From assembly GCA_964609495.1 (NCBI GenBank), contig CAZSTA010000001.1, positions 1-62,714 of the forward strand: a DNA stretch of 62,714 nucleotides, read 5' to 3'. Both the position numbers and the translations under genes were made by a program. A model generated the notes under the pieces. It was not told the origin of the DNA. It worked only from the letters and a program-made list of their open reading frames with translations, and ran no database searches. This document shows, in pieces, positions 44,155-53,391 of this stretch. The first letter of the stretch is position 1; each line of letters opens with the position of its first letter. The DNA is from CAZSTA01 sp964609495 [NCBI: uncultured bacterium] (GTDB lineage Bacteria; CAZSTA01).

Positions 44155-46452
44155 ATGAGGCGAACATTGGCATTGGCTTTGGGATTAATTGGTTTCACCT
44201 CTTTGATCGGACAAGTGATGCTTCTCCGAGAAGCGTTAATTGCCTTCTATGGCAACGAACTCTCCTGGGGAGCGATATTAGCTATATGGCTAATCTGGGG
44301 AGCAACGGGAAGTTGGTTATTGGGAAGATATACAGATCGAATCAAGAGAAGAGCTTCTCTATTCATCTTCCTCTTGCTGTTAGCTCCTTTAATTCTACTA
44401 GGCGAGATCATCCTACTTCGGATAATTAAGAATCTGCTTGGTATAAGTTATGGAGAGGTGATTGGCTTCTTTCCTGCTCTTCTTTGGTCCTTCCTCCTTC
44501 TCGCTCCCTTATGTCTAGTTCAAGGCTTCCAATTCACTTCGGGTTGTAAACTTTATTCTCTAGCCGATAGTGAGACGACTTCCTCTCGTTCTCGTTTAGC
44601 CCCTCTCATTGGACAAGCTTATGTATGCGAATCCCTAGGAGCTATAAGCGGAGGATTGCTCTACAATTACTATCTGCTCTTGCATATAAATCCCATTCGC
44701 ATAGCTTCTCTAATCGGGATACTAAACTCCCTTATCGCCCTTATATTGCTTAGGAAGATAAGAGGATCTTCAAAATTACTGATCTCTTCAGCTTTGATCT
44801 TGCTGGGATTAAACATCTATACAACTGGATTCTATGGCGACATCGTCCAATCCTACTTTATTCGTTGGCAATGGAGGGGTTATAACTTGGTGGAAGCTGC
44901 AGATTCGATCTATGGAAATCTGGTCGTTACCCGAAGTAAGGACCAGTACTCCTTCTATGAAAATGGATTGTTGATGTATACCACTGGTGATTTCTTCTAT
45001 AATGAGACTATAACTCACCTTCCCCTTCTTCTGCATCCAGCACCACGTCGAGTACTTTTGATCGGAGGTGGAGTCAGCGGTGCTTTAACCGAGATCCTTA
45101 AACATCCAGTAGGGGAAGTCAACTACGTGGAGCTAGATCCTCTCCTTATCAAATTAGGAAGCAGATATTCTTATCCTCCCGATAGGGAGGCGATAGACGA
45201 TCCCAGGGTCAACATTAGATATGGAGATGGTAGGCTCTTCGTTAAACAATCCGAGAAGAAATATGATCTCATCATTCTTAACCTACCCGATCCCTTTACT
45301 GCCCAACTGAATAGATTCTATACTCTGGAATTCTTCCTTGAGATCAGGCGCATTCTTCGAAGGGGAGGAATATTCTCCTTAGGACTCCCCTCCTCGGAGG
45401 AATATATCGGACCAGAGATGAAGAACCTGAACGGCTCTATATATAAGACCTTCAAGAGGGCTTTTCCTGATTGTATGATCGTCCCTACCTATACTGTTCT
45501 GTTTCTAGGCTCCGACGAAGCTGGAGTGCTCTCCTATGATCCCGAAGTTCTCCTCGACAGATTTCAAAAACGCGCCTTCAGGACAAGAGTTCTTGATCCA
45601 TTCTACCTCAAGTATATGCTGTTTCCATACAGAATATCTTATACATTAGATCGCCTCGAGGATAACAAGGAGCTCCCTCTCAATCGGGATTTTCATCCGA
45701 TCGCTATCTATTACGATATAGCCCTATGGAATATCTCCTATTATCCCCATCTGAAGAAGCTATTTCACTTCCCGTATCGTTTAAGCCTGAGCTATTTGAT
45801 CCCGCTTCCCCTACTGGCTCTTCTCTTCGTTCTTATCGCTAGGAGGAAAACACACCCCTATAGCGCTAGACCCTTCGTTCCCTTAGTCATATTTACTACT
45901 GGCTTTACTGAGATGTTGTTAGAAGTAGTACTACTCTTCTCCTTCCAAGTATTATACGGCTATGTCTATTCTAAAGTGGCGATTATAGTAACCTCCTTTA
46001 TGATCGGCTTGGCTTTGGGAAGTTGGAATATGAATCGCTGGATCTCCTCCCCGGCAGGGAGAGGCGAAACGAGGGATATCAGGATGTTAGTTAAGATACA
46101 GATAGCGATAATCCTATATTCGCTGGTCGTTCCTCTGATCTGCGCCTCTATTTCTTATATTACTGCCAAAGCATTTCTCTTCCTGGCGATAGAATTGGGC
46201 TTTCCCCTTCTGACAATTATCATCGGGTTCCTAGGGGGGTCGGAATTCCCCTTAGCGAATAAGATATATCTGAGAGATCCAGAGCTAGTTGGACATACTG
46301 CTGGAACGATGTATGGTTCCGATCTGGTAGGGTCTTGTTTAGGGGCGATCTCAGCAGGGGCGCTTCTGATCCCCATCCTAGGAATTTTCAGCACTTGTGC
46401 AACCGCAGCTATGCTCAGTCTAACTACCCTTATCCTAATTTTGGGCAGGTGA
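44155..46452 (+). CDS. Polytopic membrane protein with central SpeE-like domain, copy 2
   Basis: 765 residues, paralogue of the protein at 39699 with the same plan: seven helices, a soluble domain (about residues 240-515), then about seven helices. Motifs: VLLIGGGVSGALTEILKHP, NYVELDPLLIK, GDGRLFVKQSEKKYDLIILN and LPDPFTAQLNRFYTLEFF; again Asn replaces the spermidine synthase Asp. RKIRGSSK before TM7 and IARRKTHPY after the first C-terminal helix again predict that the soluble domain is extracytoplasmic. Start ATG 44155 follows GGTGAGAG. Its 3' end overlaps the convergent Memo gene by 18 bases, as its paralogue overlaps the convergent AmrS gene. Confidence 0.8.
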   Translation: MRRTLALALGLIGFTSLIGQVMLLREALIAFYGNELSWGAILAIWLIWGATGSWLLGRYTDRIKRRASLFIFLLLLAPLILLGEIILLRIIKNLLGISYGEVIGFFPALLWSFLLLAPLCLVQGFQFTSGCKLYSLADSETTSSRSRLAPLIGQAYVCESLGAISGGLLYNYYLLLHINPIRIASLIGILNSLIALILLRKIRGSSKLLISSALILLGLNIYTTGFYGDIVQSYFIRWQWRGYNLVEAADSIYGNLVVTRSKDQYSFYENGLLMYTTGDFFYNETITHLPLLLHPAPRRVLLIGGGVSGALTEILKHPVGEVNYVELDPLLIKLGSRYSYPPDREAIDDPRVNIRYGDGRLFVKQSEKKYDLIILNLPDPFTAQLNRFYTLEFFLEIRRILRRGGIFSLGLPSSEEYIGPEMKNLNGSIYKTFKRAFPDCMIVPTYTVLFLGSDEAGVLSYDPEVLLDRFQKRAFRTRVLDPFYLKYMLFPYRISYTLDRLEDNKELPLNRDFHPIAIYYDIALWNISYYPHLKKLFHFPYRLSLSYLIPLPLLALLFVLIARRKTHPYSARPFVPLVIFTTGFTEMLLEVVLLFSFQVLYGYVYSKVAIIVTSFMIGLALGSWNMNRWISSPAGRGETRDIRMLVKIQIAIILYSLVVPLICASISYITAKAFLFLAIELGFPLLTIIIGFLGGSEFPLANKIYLRDPELVGHTAGTMYGSDLVGSCLGAISAGALLIPILGIFSTCATAAMLSLTTLILILGR

Positions 46453-47349
46453 TCTATAGATGACCACTGCGCCATAGCCTACTACCAGCCCTTTTTCTCC
46501 TGTTATATCGCCTGAATTAGCATATCTTAGGATCTCTATTCGATCTGCTCCTAACTCCTTTACCGCCGATATCACCGCGATCACAGGCCCAGCACCACAT
46601 AACTCACATCTGCCGGCTTTGACATTATCGTTAAGTACCTTAGGATCGAGCTTCTCTATGGAATCTAGAGCTACTTTATCTAACTCTTTAGCTTCCTCAT
46701 AGGAGTGATAGTGCGATAGATCAGTGCTGGCAATAAGGAGGACTTTCTCATCTCCAATGGTTTCCACCAATGCTTTACTGAGGATCTCACATAGCTCCTC
46801 TGATTGATCGCCCATAAGGATAGGAACGATCTGGAAATCCTCAAGAGTCCTTTGGAGGAAAGGGAGTTGCACCTCCAGCGAATGTTCTCTAATGTGAGCT
46901 GAGGGACGGAAGGAGATCTTATCATCGTTTTCGATCAGGTGTTCTGCTAAGGAGGAGTTTATTCCTATCGACCCTAGGGGAGTCTGGTAATAGCCTCGCT
47001 TATATACCGAGATGCCATCGAATAGGGTGTAGTGGCTGGGGCCAACTAAGATCACTGTGTCGAATTTTAGCCCTTCCAACACCTTGTAGGCATAAGCGGC
47101 TACAGGACCGGAATACATATAGCCAGCGTGAGGAGCAATTAAGGCTATCAACTCTCCCTCTATCCTCCTCTCATCGGCTTTGCTTAGGAGATCATCAACC
47201 GTCATCCTCAGCTCCTCAGGGGAATCTGGGTAGAACATACCACTGACTGCAGGTATTCGCATCCCCTGAGAATATACTCTGCTTTCTCCTGTAGAGAGGA
47301 TGAACATTACAAAAGCCAGAGATATGAGTAGGGCGAGTTCTCTTCCCAT
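46435..47349 (-). CDS. amrB: Memo-family protein (AmmeMemoRadiSam system protein B) with signal peptide
   Basis: 304 residues. Memo/LigB-like fold signature: RIPAVSGMFYPDSPEEL, IALIAPHAGYMYSG (His), LVGPSHYTLFDGISVY (His), IASTDLSHYHSYEEA (His) and CELCGAGPVIAVI (Cys), matching the putative active site. It starts with MGRELALLISLAFVMFILST, a signal peptide or membrane anchor not usual in this family. Start after GGAGGTGTC. It is 20 bases from the second AmrS gene on the same strand, forming an operon. The AMMECR1 (AmrA) component is not in the window. Confidence 0.88.
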   Translation of the reverse strand: MGRELALLISLAFVMFILSTGESRVYSQGMRIPAVSGMFYPDSPEELRMTVDDLLSKADERRIEGELIALIAPHAGYMYSGPVAAYAYKVLEGLKFDTVILVGPSHYTLFDGISVYKRGYYQTPLGSIGINSSLAEHLIENDDKISFRPSAHIREHSLEVQLPFLQRTLEDFQIVPILMGDQSEELCEILSKALVETIGDEKVLLIASTDLSHYHSYEEAKELDKVALDSIEKLDPKVLNDNVKAGRCELCGAGPVIAVISAVKELGADRIEILRYANSGDITGEKGLVVGYGAVVIYRSPAQN

Positions 47350-47369
47350 TTCGACACCTCCTTAACGGG

Positions 47370-48572
47370 TTAAGGGCCAATTAGCACTCGCTCAAAACTT
47401 TGTTTGATAGCAAAGGGATACTTCGAGATAGATTGAGTATCCTCTGTCTTCCACCATACCCCTGAGATCTCCTGACCACAATATTCACATTTTCCATTAT
47501 TAATGTGATTTTCAAGGATACTGAACCCGAATCGTCGAATCAAGAGCTTTCCGCAATCGGGGCAGTAAGTATTTTCCCCTTCGTGGCCCGGTACATTACC
47601 GATATAGACATAATGTAAACCCGTCTCCAGGGCGATCTCCCTTGCTTTCTCCAGAGTCTTTATTGGAGTAGGAGGAAGATTCTTAAGCTTATACATCGGA
47701 TAAAAGCGAGAGAAGTGAAGGGGAACATCTGGACCCAAGTTATCTTTGATCCATTGACACATTGCCTTTATTTCCTCGGGATCATCGTTGAGGGTAGGAA
47801 CAACCAAGTTAGTTATCTCTAGCCATACACCTTGCTCTTTGAGAATTTTTAGAGTCTCTAGCACTGGATTCAATTTTCCAAAGCAGATATCCTCATAATA
47901 TTCATTAGTGAAGCTTTTTAGATCTATATTAGCGGCTTCAAGATATTGGCATAATTCTCTCAAGGGTTCTGGATTGATGAAGCCGTTGGAGTGATATACA
48001 GGCATTATATCCCTTTCTTTAGCTAACTTAGCAATCTCCAGCATATATTCATAGAAGATCGTGGGCTCGCTATAGGTGAAAGCGATGCTTTGGCATCCGT
48101 ATCGCTCCGCCATAGCTACGACATCTTCAGGTGACATATCATAATTTATAGTCTCCTCTGGTTTAACCTGGGAGATCTCCCAATTCTGGCAGAATTTACA
48201 CTTAAGGTTACATCCTGCGGTAGCAATAGAGAAAGTACCACTGGAGGGTAGAACGTGAAAGAACGGTTTTTTCTCTATAGGATCGATCTGAACCGCGCAA
48301 GGTGCTCCATATATAAGAGTGTAGTAAGTTCCGCCTCGATTCTCTCTGACTCTACATAATCCCCTGCCTCCCTCAGGAACAACGCATCTTCTCGGACACA
48401 ATTGACATTGGATCTTATTATCCGAGAGCTTCTCGTAATACATCGCTTCTCTAGGTTTCTTAGAGCTTAAAGAGATTGGATTGTTTAGCAAGATTAATGA
48501 GGCAAAAGCCAGACATAGGATTATAAAAGCTATTAGATTAGATTTAGATTTTAACTTTCTCAAGATGGCCAT
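47370..48572 (-). CDS. amrS: AmmeMemoRadiSam-system radical SAM enzyme with N-terminal membrane anchor, copy 2
   Basis: 400 residues. A basic start (MAILRKLKSKSN) and one hydrophobic helix (LIAFIILCLAFASLILL) predict an N-in anchor with the enzyme outside. Then CQLCPRRCVVPEGGRGLC, the radical SAM motif GCNLKCKFCQNW, SIAFTYSEPTIFYEYMLEIA and a C-terminal zinc ribbon (NTYCPDCGKLL...CEYCGQEISG). Roughly half identical to the copy at 42083 but with a different export strategy. Start after AAAGGAGGTG. Cotranscribed with the Memo-family gene. Confidence 0.86.
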   Translation of the reverse strand: MAILRKLKSKSNLIAFIILCLAFASLILLNNPISLSSKKPREAMYYEKLSDNKIQCQLCPRRCVVPEGGRGLCRVRENRGGTYYTLIYGAPCAVQIDPIEKKPFFHVLPSSGTFSIATAGCNLKCKFCQNWEISQVKPEETINYDMSPEDVVAMAERYGCQSIAFTYSEPTIFYEYMLEIAKLAKERDIMPVYHSNGFINPEPLRELCQYLEAANIDLKSFTNEYYEDICFGKLNPVLETLKILKEQGVWLEITNLVVPTLNDDPEEIKAMCQWIKDNLGPDVPLHFSRFYPMYKLKNLPPTPIKTLEKAREIALETGLHYVYIGNVPGHEGENTYCPDCGKLLIRRFGFSILENHINNGKCEYCGQEISGVWWKTEDTQSISKYPFAIKQSFERVLIGP

Positions 48573-48783
48573 AATTGCACCTCCTTTCTGACGAAAAAAC
48601 AGTCATCCTATCCCAACTAATGGATAATTGTTATTGGCTTTATATATTCTGAGTTAATCCTAGAAATCATAAGTTATTACTCCTAACTATGAATTTCATT
48701 TACCCCTATTTCAAATATTATGTTTCGTTCTGCGTGTTCGCGAAGTTGTGGCAACTAGTTGTAGCAGAGTTATATATCCGCTG

Positions 48784-50562
48784 TCATATATCGTTTTGGG
48801 CTCCTTCCTTGAAGAGCGCTTTCTTGATATGTTCAACCGTCTCGCGAATAAATCTCTCGTCTAACTCGCTGACGAGCGAAGGAGTCTCGAAAATTCGCTT
48901 GGGTAAGCGGAATTTGTCGAGAGAAAAACCCTCTCGAGTCTTGAACCTGTATTTTCCCTGGTGTATCTCTTCTCCGATACGATTGAGATCCTCTGGAGCA
49001 AGATCAAAACCTGCTAAATGGAGCGCTTTTGAGGCGATATCTGGCTTATATATCCCTCTGGCAAAGAAACAAATTACAAGACTTGACAGGATCTGACGCC
49101 AGCGTTCCTCAGCTAGCAGGGTTTCAGCAAGTTCCTCAGGACTGAGTTGTCCTTCAGCGAGAACCTTCTGATCAACACTATAGCCAGCATTGTCCAGATG
49201 ACTGTGTCTCGCACCAATCAAAAAACCTATATGCGCTGCGGGTCCGGTGTGATATCCTGGCATTTCGTTTCCGCCAAAAGCCAGAGCATAATCTTCTCCC
49301 CCATAAAGAGAAGAGACATATTCAACTCCCTGCGCAAGTGCCTTGTAGAATTCATTCGGCTGCTCGATGATCAATCGGACTGTGTCTATGTAGGTGGTAT
49401 AATCCCCCCAACTAAGATTGATACCCACTGTTTCCTTCTCCGAGATGAGACCTCGTTCTTGGGCTTCCGTTGCCCATGCTAAGATCACCCCGGTACTCAT
49501 CACATCCAGACCCCATGCTTCTACTCGATCCATCAACTTTAAGAAGCCCTTGGCATCGGACCCGCCCAGCATAGAACCCAAGGCATAGATAGGTTCGTAA
49601 TCATAAGAAATCATAGAAGTTTTATAAAAATATGCTTCATCTGCATAAGGCTCTCTCAGAGCAGCAATATGTATGCATCCCACAGGACAATGGGAGCAAG
49701 CAAGCCGCCTGCCCAAATACTGTTCGGCGAATGTTTCACCAGAAATCTCGGATGCAGATTCGAATCTCGCTTCCTTAAGATTTCTCGTGGGTAGTCCACC
49801 AAGTTCATTCAAAGGTAGAACGTTCTCAGCCGTTCCAAGATCATGATATTTCTTCATTACCGGGGAGGCCACAGCCATCTGGTAGATCTCGTCATATACC
49901 TTCCGATACTGCTTCCTGTCACTTACAGGGAGCGAACGTTTACCTGAGATCACAACAGCCTTGAGCTTCTTACTTCCAAAAACCGCTCCCATTCCCAGCC
50001 TACCGAAATGTCTATAAGTCTCTGTAATTACGCATGCGTAGGAGATAAGTTTCTCCCCGGCTTTGCCGATGCGCATAATTGTTCTCAATCCTGCTCCCGG
50101 TTCGTTTTCTCTTATAATACGCCCTACTGTTAAACTGCTTTCCATCCCCCACAAGGAGGAAGCATCTCGAAAATAAACCTGATTACCATGAATAGCGAGG
50201 TAGAGAGGAATATCACTGATACCCTTTATTACAATAGCGCCATATCCTGCCATGCGAATAGCAATAGCGTTTCGTCCACCACAATGACTCTCACCAAGAT
50301 TATTGGTGTGAGGTGATTTAAACATAGCCACTGTTTTCGAGGCGAGAGGAAACAATGCTGTCAGGGGACCTACTGCGAATATAATCGGATTTTCCGCACC
50401 GAAAGCATCACAACCTTCAGGACACTCCTCCTGGAGAAGCTGAATGGCAGCTCCAGCACCACCTAGGTGCTTCTCAAAAAGATCTTGTCTTTCCTCTATC
50501 CAGAAATGTTTCTTCGAAAGATCGATATAAAGGACATTGGCAAGGGTGTCATCCCTAAGCAT
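48784..50562 (-). CDS. Aldehyde:ferredoxin oxidoreductase (tungsten-type AOR family)
   Basis: 592-residue cytoplasmic oxidoreductase binding a tungsto- or molybdopterin and one [4Fe-4S]. Family features: LGGAGAAIQLL, NLGESHCGGRNAIAIRMAGY, LGMGAVFGSKKLKAV and the cluster motif LACSHCPVGCIHIA (C-x2-C-x3-C) with a distal Cys in VICFFARGIY. It oxidises aldehydes to acids, passing electrons to ferredoxin. The ATG overlaps the upstream ferredoxin-like gene by 8 bases, so that protein is the probable electron partner. Aldehyde substrate unknown; placed among sugar genes, it may handle aldehydes from sugar breakdown. Confidence 0.92.
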   Translation of the reverse strand: MLRDDTLANVLYIDLSKKHFWIEERQDLFEKHLGGAGAAIQLLQEECPEGCDAFGAENPIIFAVGPLTALFPLASKTVAMFKSPHTNNLGESHCGGRNAIAIRMAGYGAIVIKGISDIPLYLAIHGNQVYFRDASSLWGMESSLTVGRIIRENEPGAGLRTIMRIGKAGEKLISYACVITETYRHFGRLGMGAVFGSKKLKAVVISGKRSLPVSDRKQYRKVYDEIYQMAVASPVMKKYHDLGTAENVLPLNELGGLPTRNLKEARFESASEISGETFAEQYLGRRLACSHCPVGCIHIAALREPYADEAYFYKTSMISYDYEPIYALGSMLGGSDAKGFLKLMDRVEAWGLDVMSTGVILAWATEAQERGLISEKETVGINLSWGDYTTYIDTVRLIIEQPNEFYKALAQGVEYVSSLYGGEDYALAFGGNEMPGYHTGPAAHIGFLIGARHSHLDNAGYSVDQKVLAEGQLSPEELAETLLAEERWRQILSSLVICFFARGIYKPDIASKALHLAGFDLAPEDLNRIGEEIHQGKYRFKTREGFSLDKFRLPKRIFETPSLVSELDERFIRETVEHIKKALFKEGAQNDI

Positions 50563-50968
50563 ATTCGAGTGCCTCCTTCTTTTCTAATCTCAGCACTCCA
50601 TGAGGACAGAATTTAACACAATAACCACAATGAACACAAATCATCGGTTTATTAATCTCATCATCCCAGAAAATTGCACCTATAAGGCAAGCATCACAAC
50701 AATTGCCACATCCTATGCATTTGGTAGTATTAAGATGAACTCCGCCTCCATCTCTAATTCTCAGCGCGCCTGTAGGGCATACCTTCGCACAGGGCGGATC
50801 GTCACAAGCTCTACAAACGATTACAGTAAAACCTCGTTCCATGCCTCCGATAGACCTCACACCTATACAGGTTTTAGCTAGTCCTGCCTCACCTTGCCTC
50901 CTGGAGCATGCAAACATACAACTCTGACAACCAACACATCTTTCTGGGTCTGCTACGGCTAACCTCAC
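50555..50968 (-). CDS. Polyferredoxin-type 4Fe-4S protein, partner of the aldehyde oxidoreductase
   Basis: 137 residues, with Cys sets for about four [4Fe-4S] clusters: CVGCQSCMFAC, CRACDDPPCAKVCPTGAL, CIGCGNCCDACLIGAI and CVHCGYCVKFCPHGVL. The pattern is that of HycB/AorA-like electron-transfer subunits. GTG start after AAGGAGG. Upstream of and overlapping the oxidoreductase, to which it presumably binds and from which it carries electrons. Confidence 0.92.
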   Translation of the reverse strand: MRLAVADPERCVGCQSCMFACSRRQGEAGLAKTCIGVRSIGGMERGFTVIVCRACDDPPCAKVCPTGALRIRDGGGVHLNTTKCIGCGNCCDACLIGAIFWDDEINKPMICVHCGYCVKFCPHGVLRLEKKEALEYA

Positions 50969-51019
50969 AGTTTTTCCTCCTTGTGCGATTGTAACTTTTG
51001 TGTCTTATTCCTCCAGCTT

Positions 51020-52633
51020 TCATTTTTCACGTTCCAATACGAGTACCCAATCCTGCATAATAGTCGGGACAGGGACCTGCCAATTCTCTCCGGCTGTAGT
51101 TTTCACCTTGCCGAGGGGATACTCTCGACCATTCTTGGGATCGAAGAGAAACACTCTGTAACTAATATCTGATTCTATTCCCTTGATGATTGTCGGAGGA
51201 GACCAGGGAGCAATTGGTAGCGGGAAGTAAAATACCCGAACTTCTCCTGGGATCCCTGCGCCAAAGGGTCTAACGTAATCATCCTCTTCAGCGCATGGCT
51301 CAACCCAATCCTGATGAGGCTCAAACCGCCACCAGTCATAACGTTCAAGCAATCGCTTACCAATACCTATATGACTTGAGCCTGGTAACCGATAGGCGTC
51401 TTTCCAGGGCGTATCACCCCAGGAGGCGCCATGCGGGGATGCCCCAAAGGGAGCTTCTCTAATGTTAACCTGCCAAATTCCATTTGCGCCATACGTATAT
51501 CCGGCTTCCCCAGAAAGCATACAGCTCCAGAATAGAAAGCGCTGAATCTCCTCTCTACTGCCTTCCATTATCCCTTCATAGCAAGCCTCACCGTTTATGA
51601 CCGGCATTTTTGGCGAGCGATTCACCGCTTCAATCACCTGCTTAACTGTATTGGGTATATCTCTATAACCGCCGTGACCCGTTTGAAGCATATCAAAATC
51701 TAATACCGTATCGTCCTCAACCTGATCACGTGCGCTCCTAGTCGGATGAATTGTGATCGGATGATGGTAAGGATCAAGCTTACGCACGAACCTGGCGATC
51801 TCAGTCCAGCCACTCCTCTGGATATTCTTATCCTTCTCCTTATCCTCGGAGAGGTAATAAGGCATCACTCCCTCACCTGCTAGACACCATATTACGGGAT
51901 AGGCGCCGTATCTTGCGATCAGATTCCGCCAATGCTTTTTAAGCCTGTCCACTCCCATCCACGGGAGGTAGTAGCCCCAACAGCTCACAATACAGGGAAC
52001 CAGACCTGACTTAATTAACCAGTGGATTCGGAGATCAGCCATATCGAAATATGCGGGATTGATCCGTGTATATCCCTCCTCCCATGGGTATCCGGCTTCA
52101 TTGGCACCTCTTTTGTCGAAAGCTGGCATATCGGGATAAAGCCCGGCAACTAACTGAATAACAGTGAAGCCCTTGGCTTTGCGGTCGGCGGTTAGCAATT
52201 GGAAATCGTCGGGCCAAGCCAGGCGTTTGCACAGACCCATCCACCAGGTATCGCCAAGCCAGAAAAAAGGTGTCCCATCGAGGTGCTCTAGGTGAAGGCG
52301 ATTCTGACTGACGCGTAACGGACCATGCCTGATCAATTGATTTTCTCCCTCGTAAGGGCTCACGTAGAGCGTTCCTTTCTGATTATGCAGGTCGCTGTTA
52401 GCTTCATCTGAGCATATCGTTCGATATCGATAGGTGCCGGGATAGCGTGGAGCGAAACGCACTCGCCATTCATTACCACCAGCCCAGAATGTTGGAACTT
52501 TCCACTCTTTCCCCTCGGGGTCTGTAAATACAACATCGAGTTCTATGTCATTGAATGGATCGGCATAAGTTTTTCCAGATAAATAAGACCACTCCATAGC
52601 TTGATTTTGGATCCCACATCTTTCTTGGGGCAT
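51020..52633 (-). CDS. DUF5060/DUF4038-type glycoside hydrolase (GH140-like)
   Basis: 537 residues from the ATG at 52633, which AAAGGAGA precedes at 6 bases; a further 14 upstream codons lack a ribosome site. N-terminal beta domain resembling DUF5060 (residues 10-85: GNEWRVRFAPRYPGTYRYRT), then a DUF4038 TIM barrel: HLDGTPFFWLGDTWWMGL, YPVIWCLAGEGVMPY (candidate acid Glu) and MPVINGEACYEGI (candidate nucleophile Glu). A C-terminal beta domain ends it. Characterised relatives include apiosidases acting on pectin side chains. No signal peptide. It lies behind the AOR pair, 51 bases from the ferredoxin gene end, possibly one transcript. Confidence 0.78.
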   Translation of the reverse strand: MPQERCGIQNQAMEWSYLSGKTYADPFNDIELDVVFTDPEGKEWKVPTFWAGGNEWRVRFAPRYPGTYRYRTICSDEANSDLHNQKGTLYVSPYEGENQLIRHGPLRVSQNRLHLEHLDGTPFFWLGDTWWMGLCKRLAWPDDFQLLTADRKAKGFTVIQLVAGLYPDMPAFDKRGANEAGYPWEEGYTRINPAYFDMADLRIHWLIKSGLVPCIVSCWGYYLPWMGVDRLKKHWRNLIARYGAYPVIWCLAGEGVMPYYLSEDKEKDKNIQRSGWTEIARFVRKLDPYHHPITIHPTRSARDQVEDDTVLDFDMLQTGHGGYRDIPNTVKQVIEAVNRSPKMPVINGEACYEGIMEGSREEIQRFLFWSCMLSGEAGYTYGANGIWQVNIREAPFGASPHGASWGDTPWKDAYRLPGSSHIGIGKRLLERYDWWRFEPHQDWVEPCAEEDDYVRPFGAGIPGEVRVFYFPLPIAPWSPPTIIKGIESDISYRVFLFDPKNGREYPLGKVKTTAGENWQVPVPTIMQDWVLVLEREK

Positions 52634-53391
52634 TGGTTTTCTCCTTTCTAAAGACTTTACTTCTGCGGGAGTCATCGCAGAGTTTCAGTCGTTCTTCTAC
52701 AATAGTTACCTAGCTCAGTCAAAGTCAACATTTCCGGGACTTGAGCCTTTTAGGTTTATCGAATTGTTCTTGTTCCTTTACTTTCAAATATCAATTGCAT
52801 CTTAACTCTAATTTTATAACAAAATTTACCTATTGTCAAAGTATTTATAGGTAGCTAAGCATATAAAATCGTATTAGCAGAATTTGGGGGATTCACAATA
52901 GGTTATAAAATAGTTTCAAAGAAGTTTATTGGTGTTTTATCTAAGACTTTTGAGGGTAAATTATATCTTGAACTCACTACCGAAGAACTAAGAGTAACCG
53001 ATCGCTCACTTGAAGCTACTTAACCTATCCCAGCACATGAAACTTTGTATGCTTAGAAGTAACGCTCAGATACTTGACACTGATCCATAATTTGATTATA
53101 CTATAAACACTATACTTTCGCAGATTTTTCAAAAATTTACTATTAATAAGGGTTTTTGGAGGGTTTGCATCATACATACTCTCTATCCAAAAATCCCTTT
53201 GGAAACTGCGTTTTTAGTTTAGCATCTTCAAAAATGTGAAACTATAAATTTGAAACTACTTAGTATATTAAGAGGAGAATTACAGTCTTTGGATGTGAGT
53301 TCCTATCTGCCTGTAGCCTTTAGACTACAGGAGTAATTAATCTCTATAAGAATGCTCATCTTTGCCGTAGAGAGAAAGGAGGTGAAATCTA
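52634..53391. other. AT-rich intergenic region with two hairpins and a possible gene fragment
   Basis: No intact gene. Plus-strand codons at 52859-53023 form a 54-codon open frame ending FEGKLYLELTTEELRVTDRS LEAT that lacks a start and may be a remnant. AAGGGTTTTTGGA (53148-53160) pairs with TCCAAAAATCCCTT (53186-53199) with one bulge. CCTGTAG/CTACAGG (53310-53331) lies in the leader of the CAP-domain gene, whose strong ribosome site is AAAGGAGGTG. Confidence 0.45.

Noticed and set aside
39699-46452. Annotating the two membrane proteins as spermidine synthases
   Set aside because: The catalytic Asp is replaced by Asn in both, and the domain is predicted outside the cytoplasm.
52634-52675. 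14-codon extension of the DUF4038 hydrolase
   Set aside because: The ATG at 52633 has AAAGGAGA at the right distance; the upstream ATG has none.
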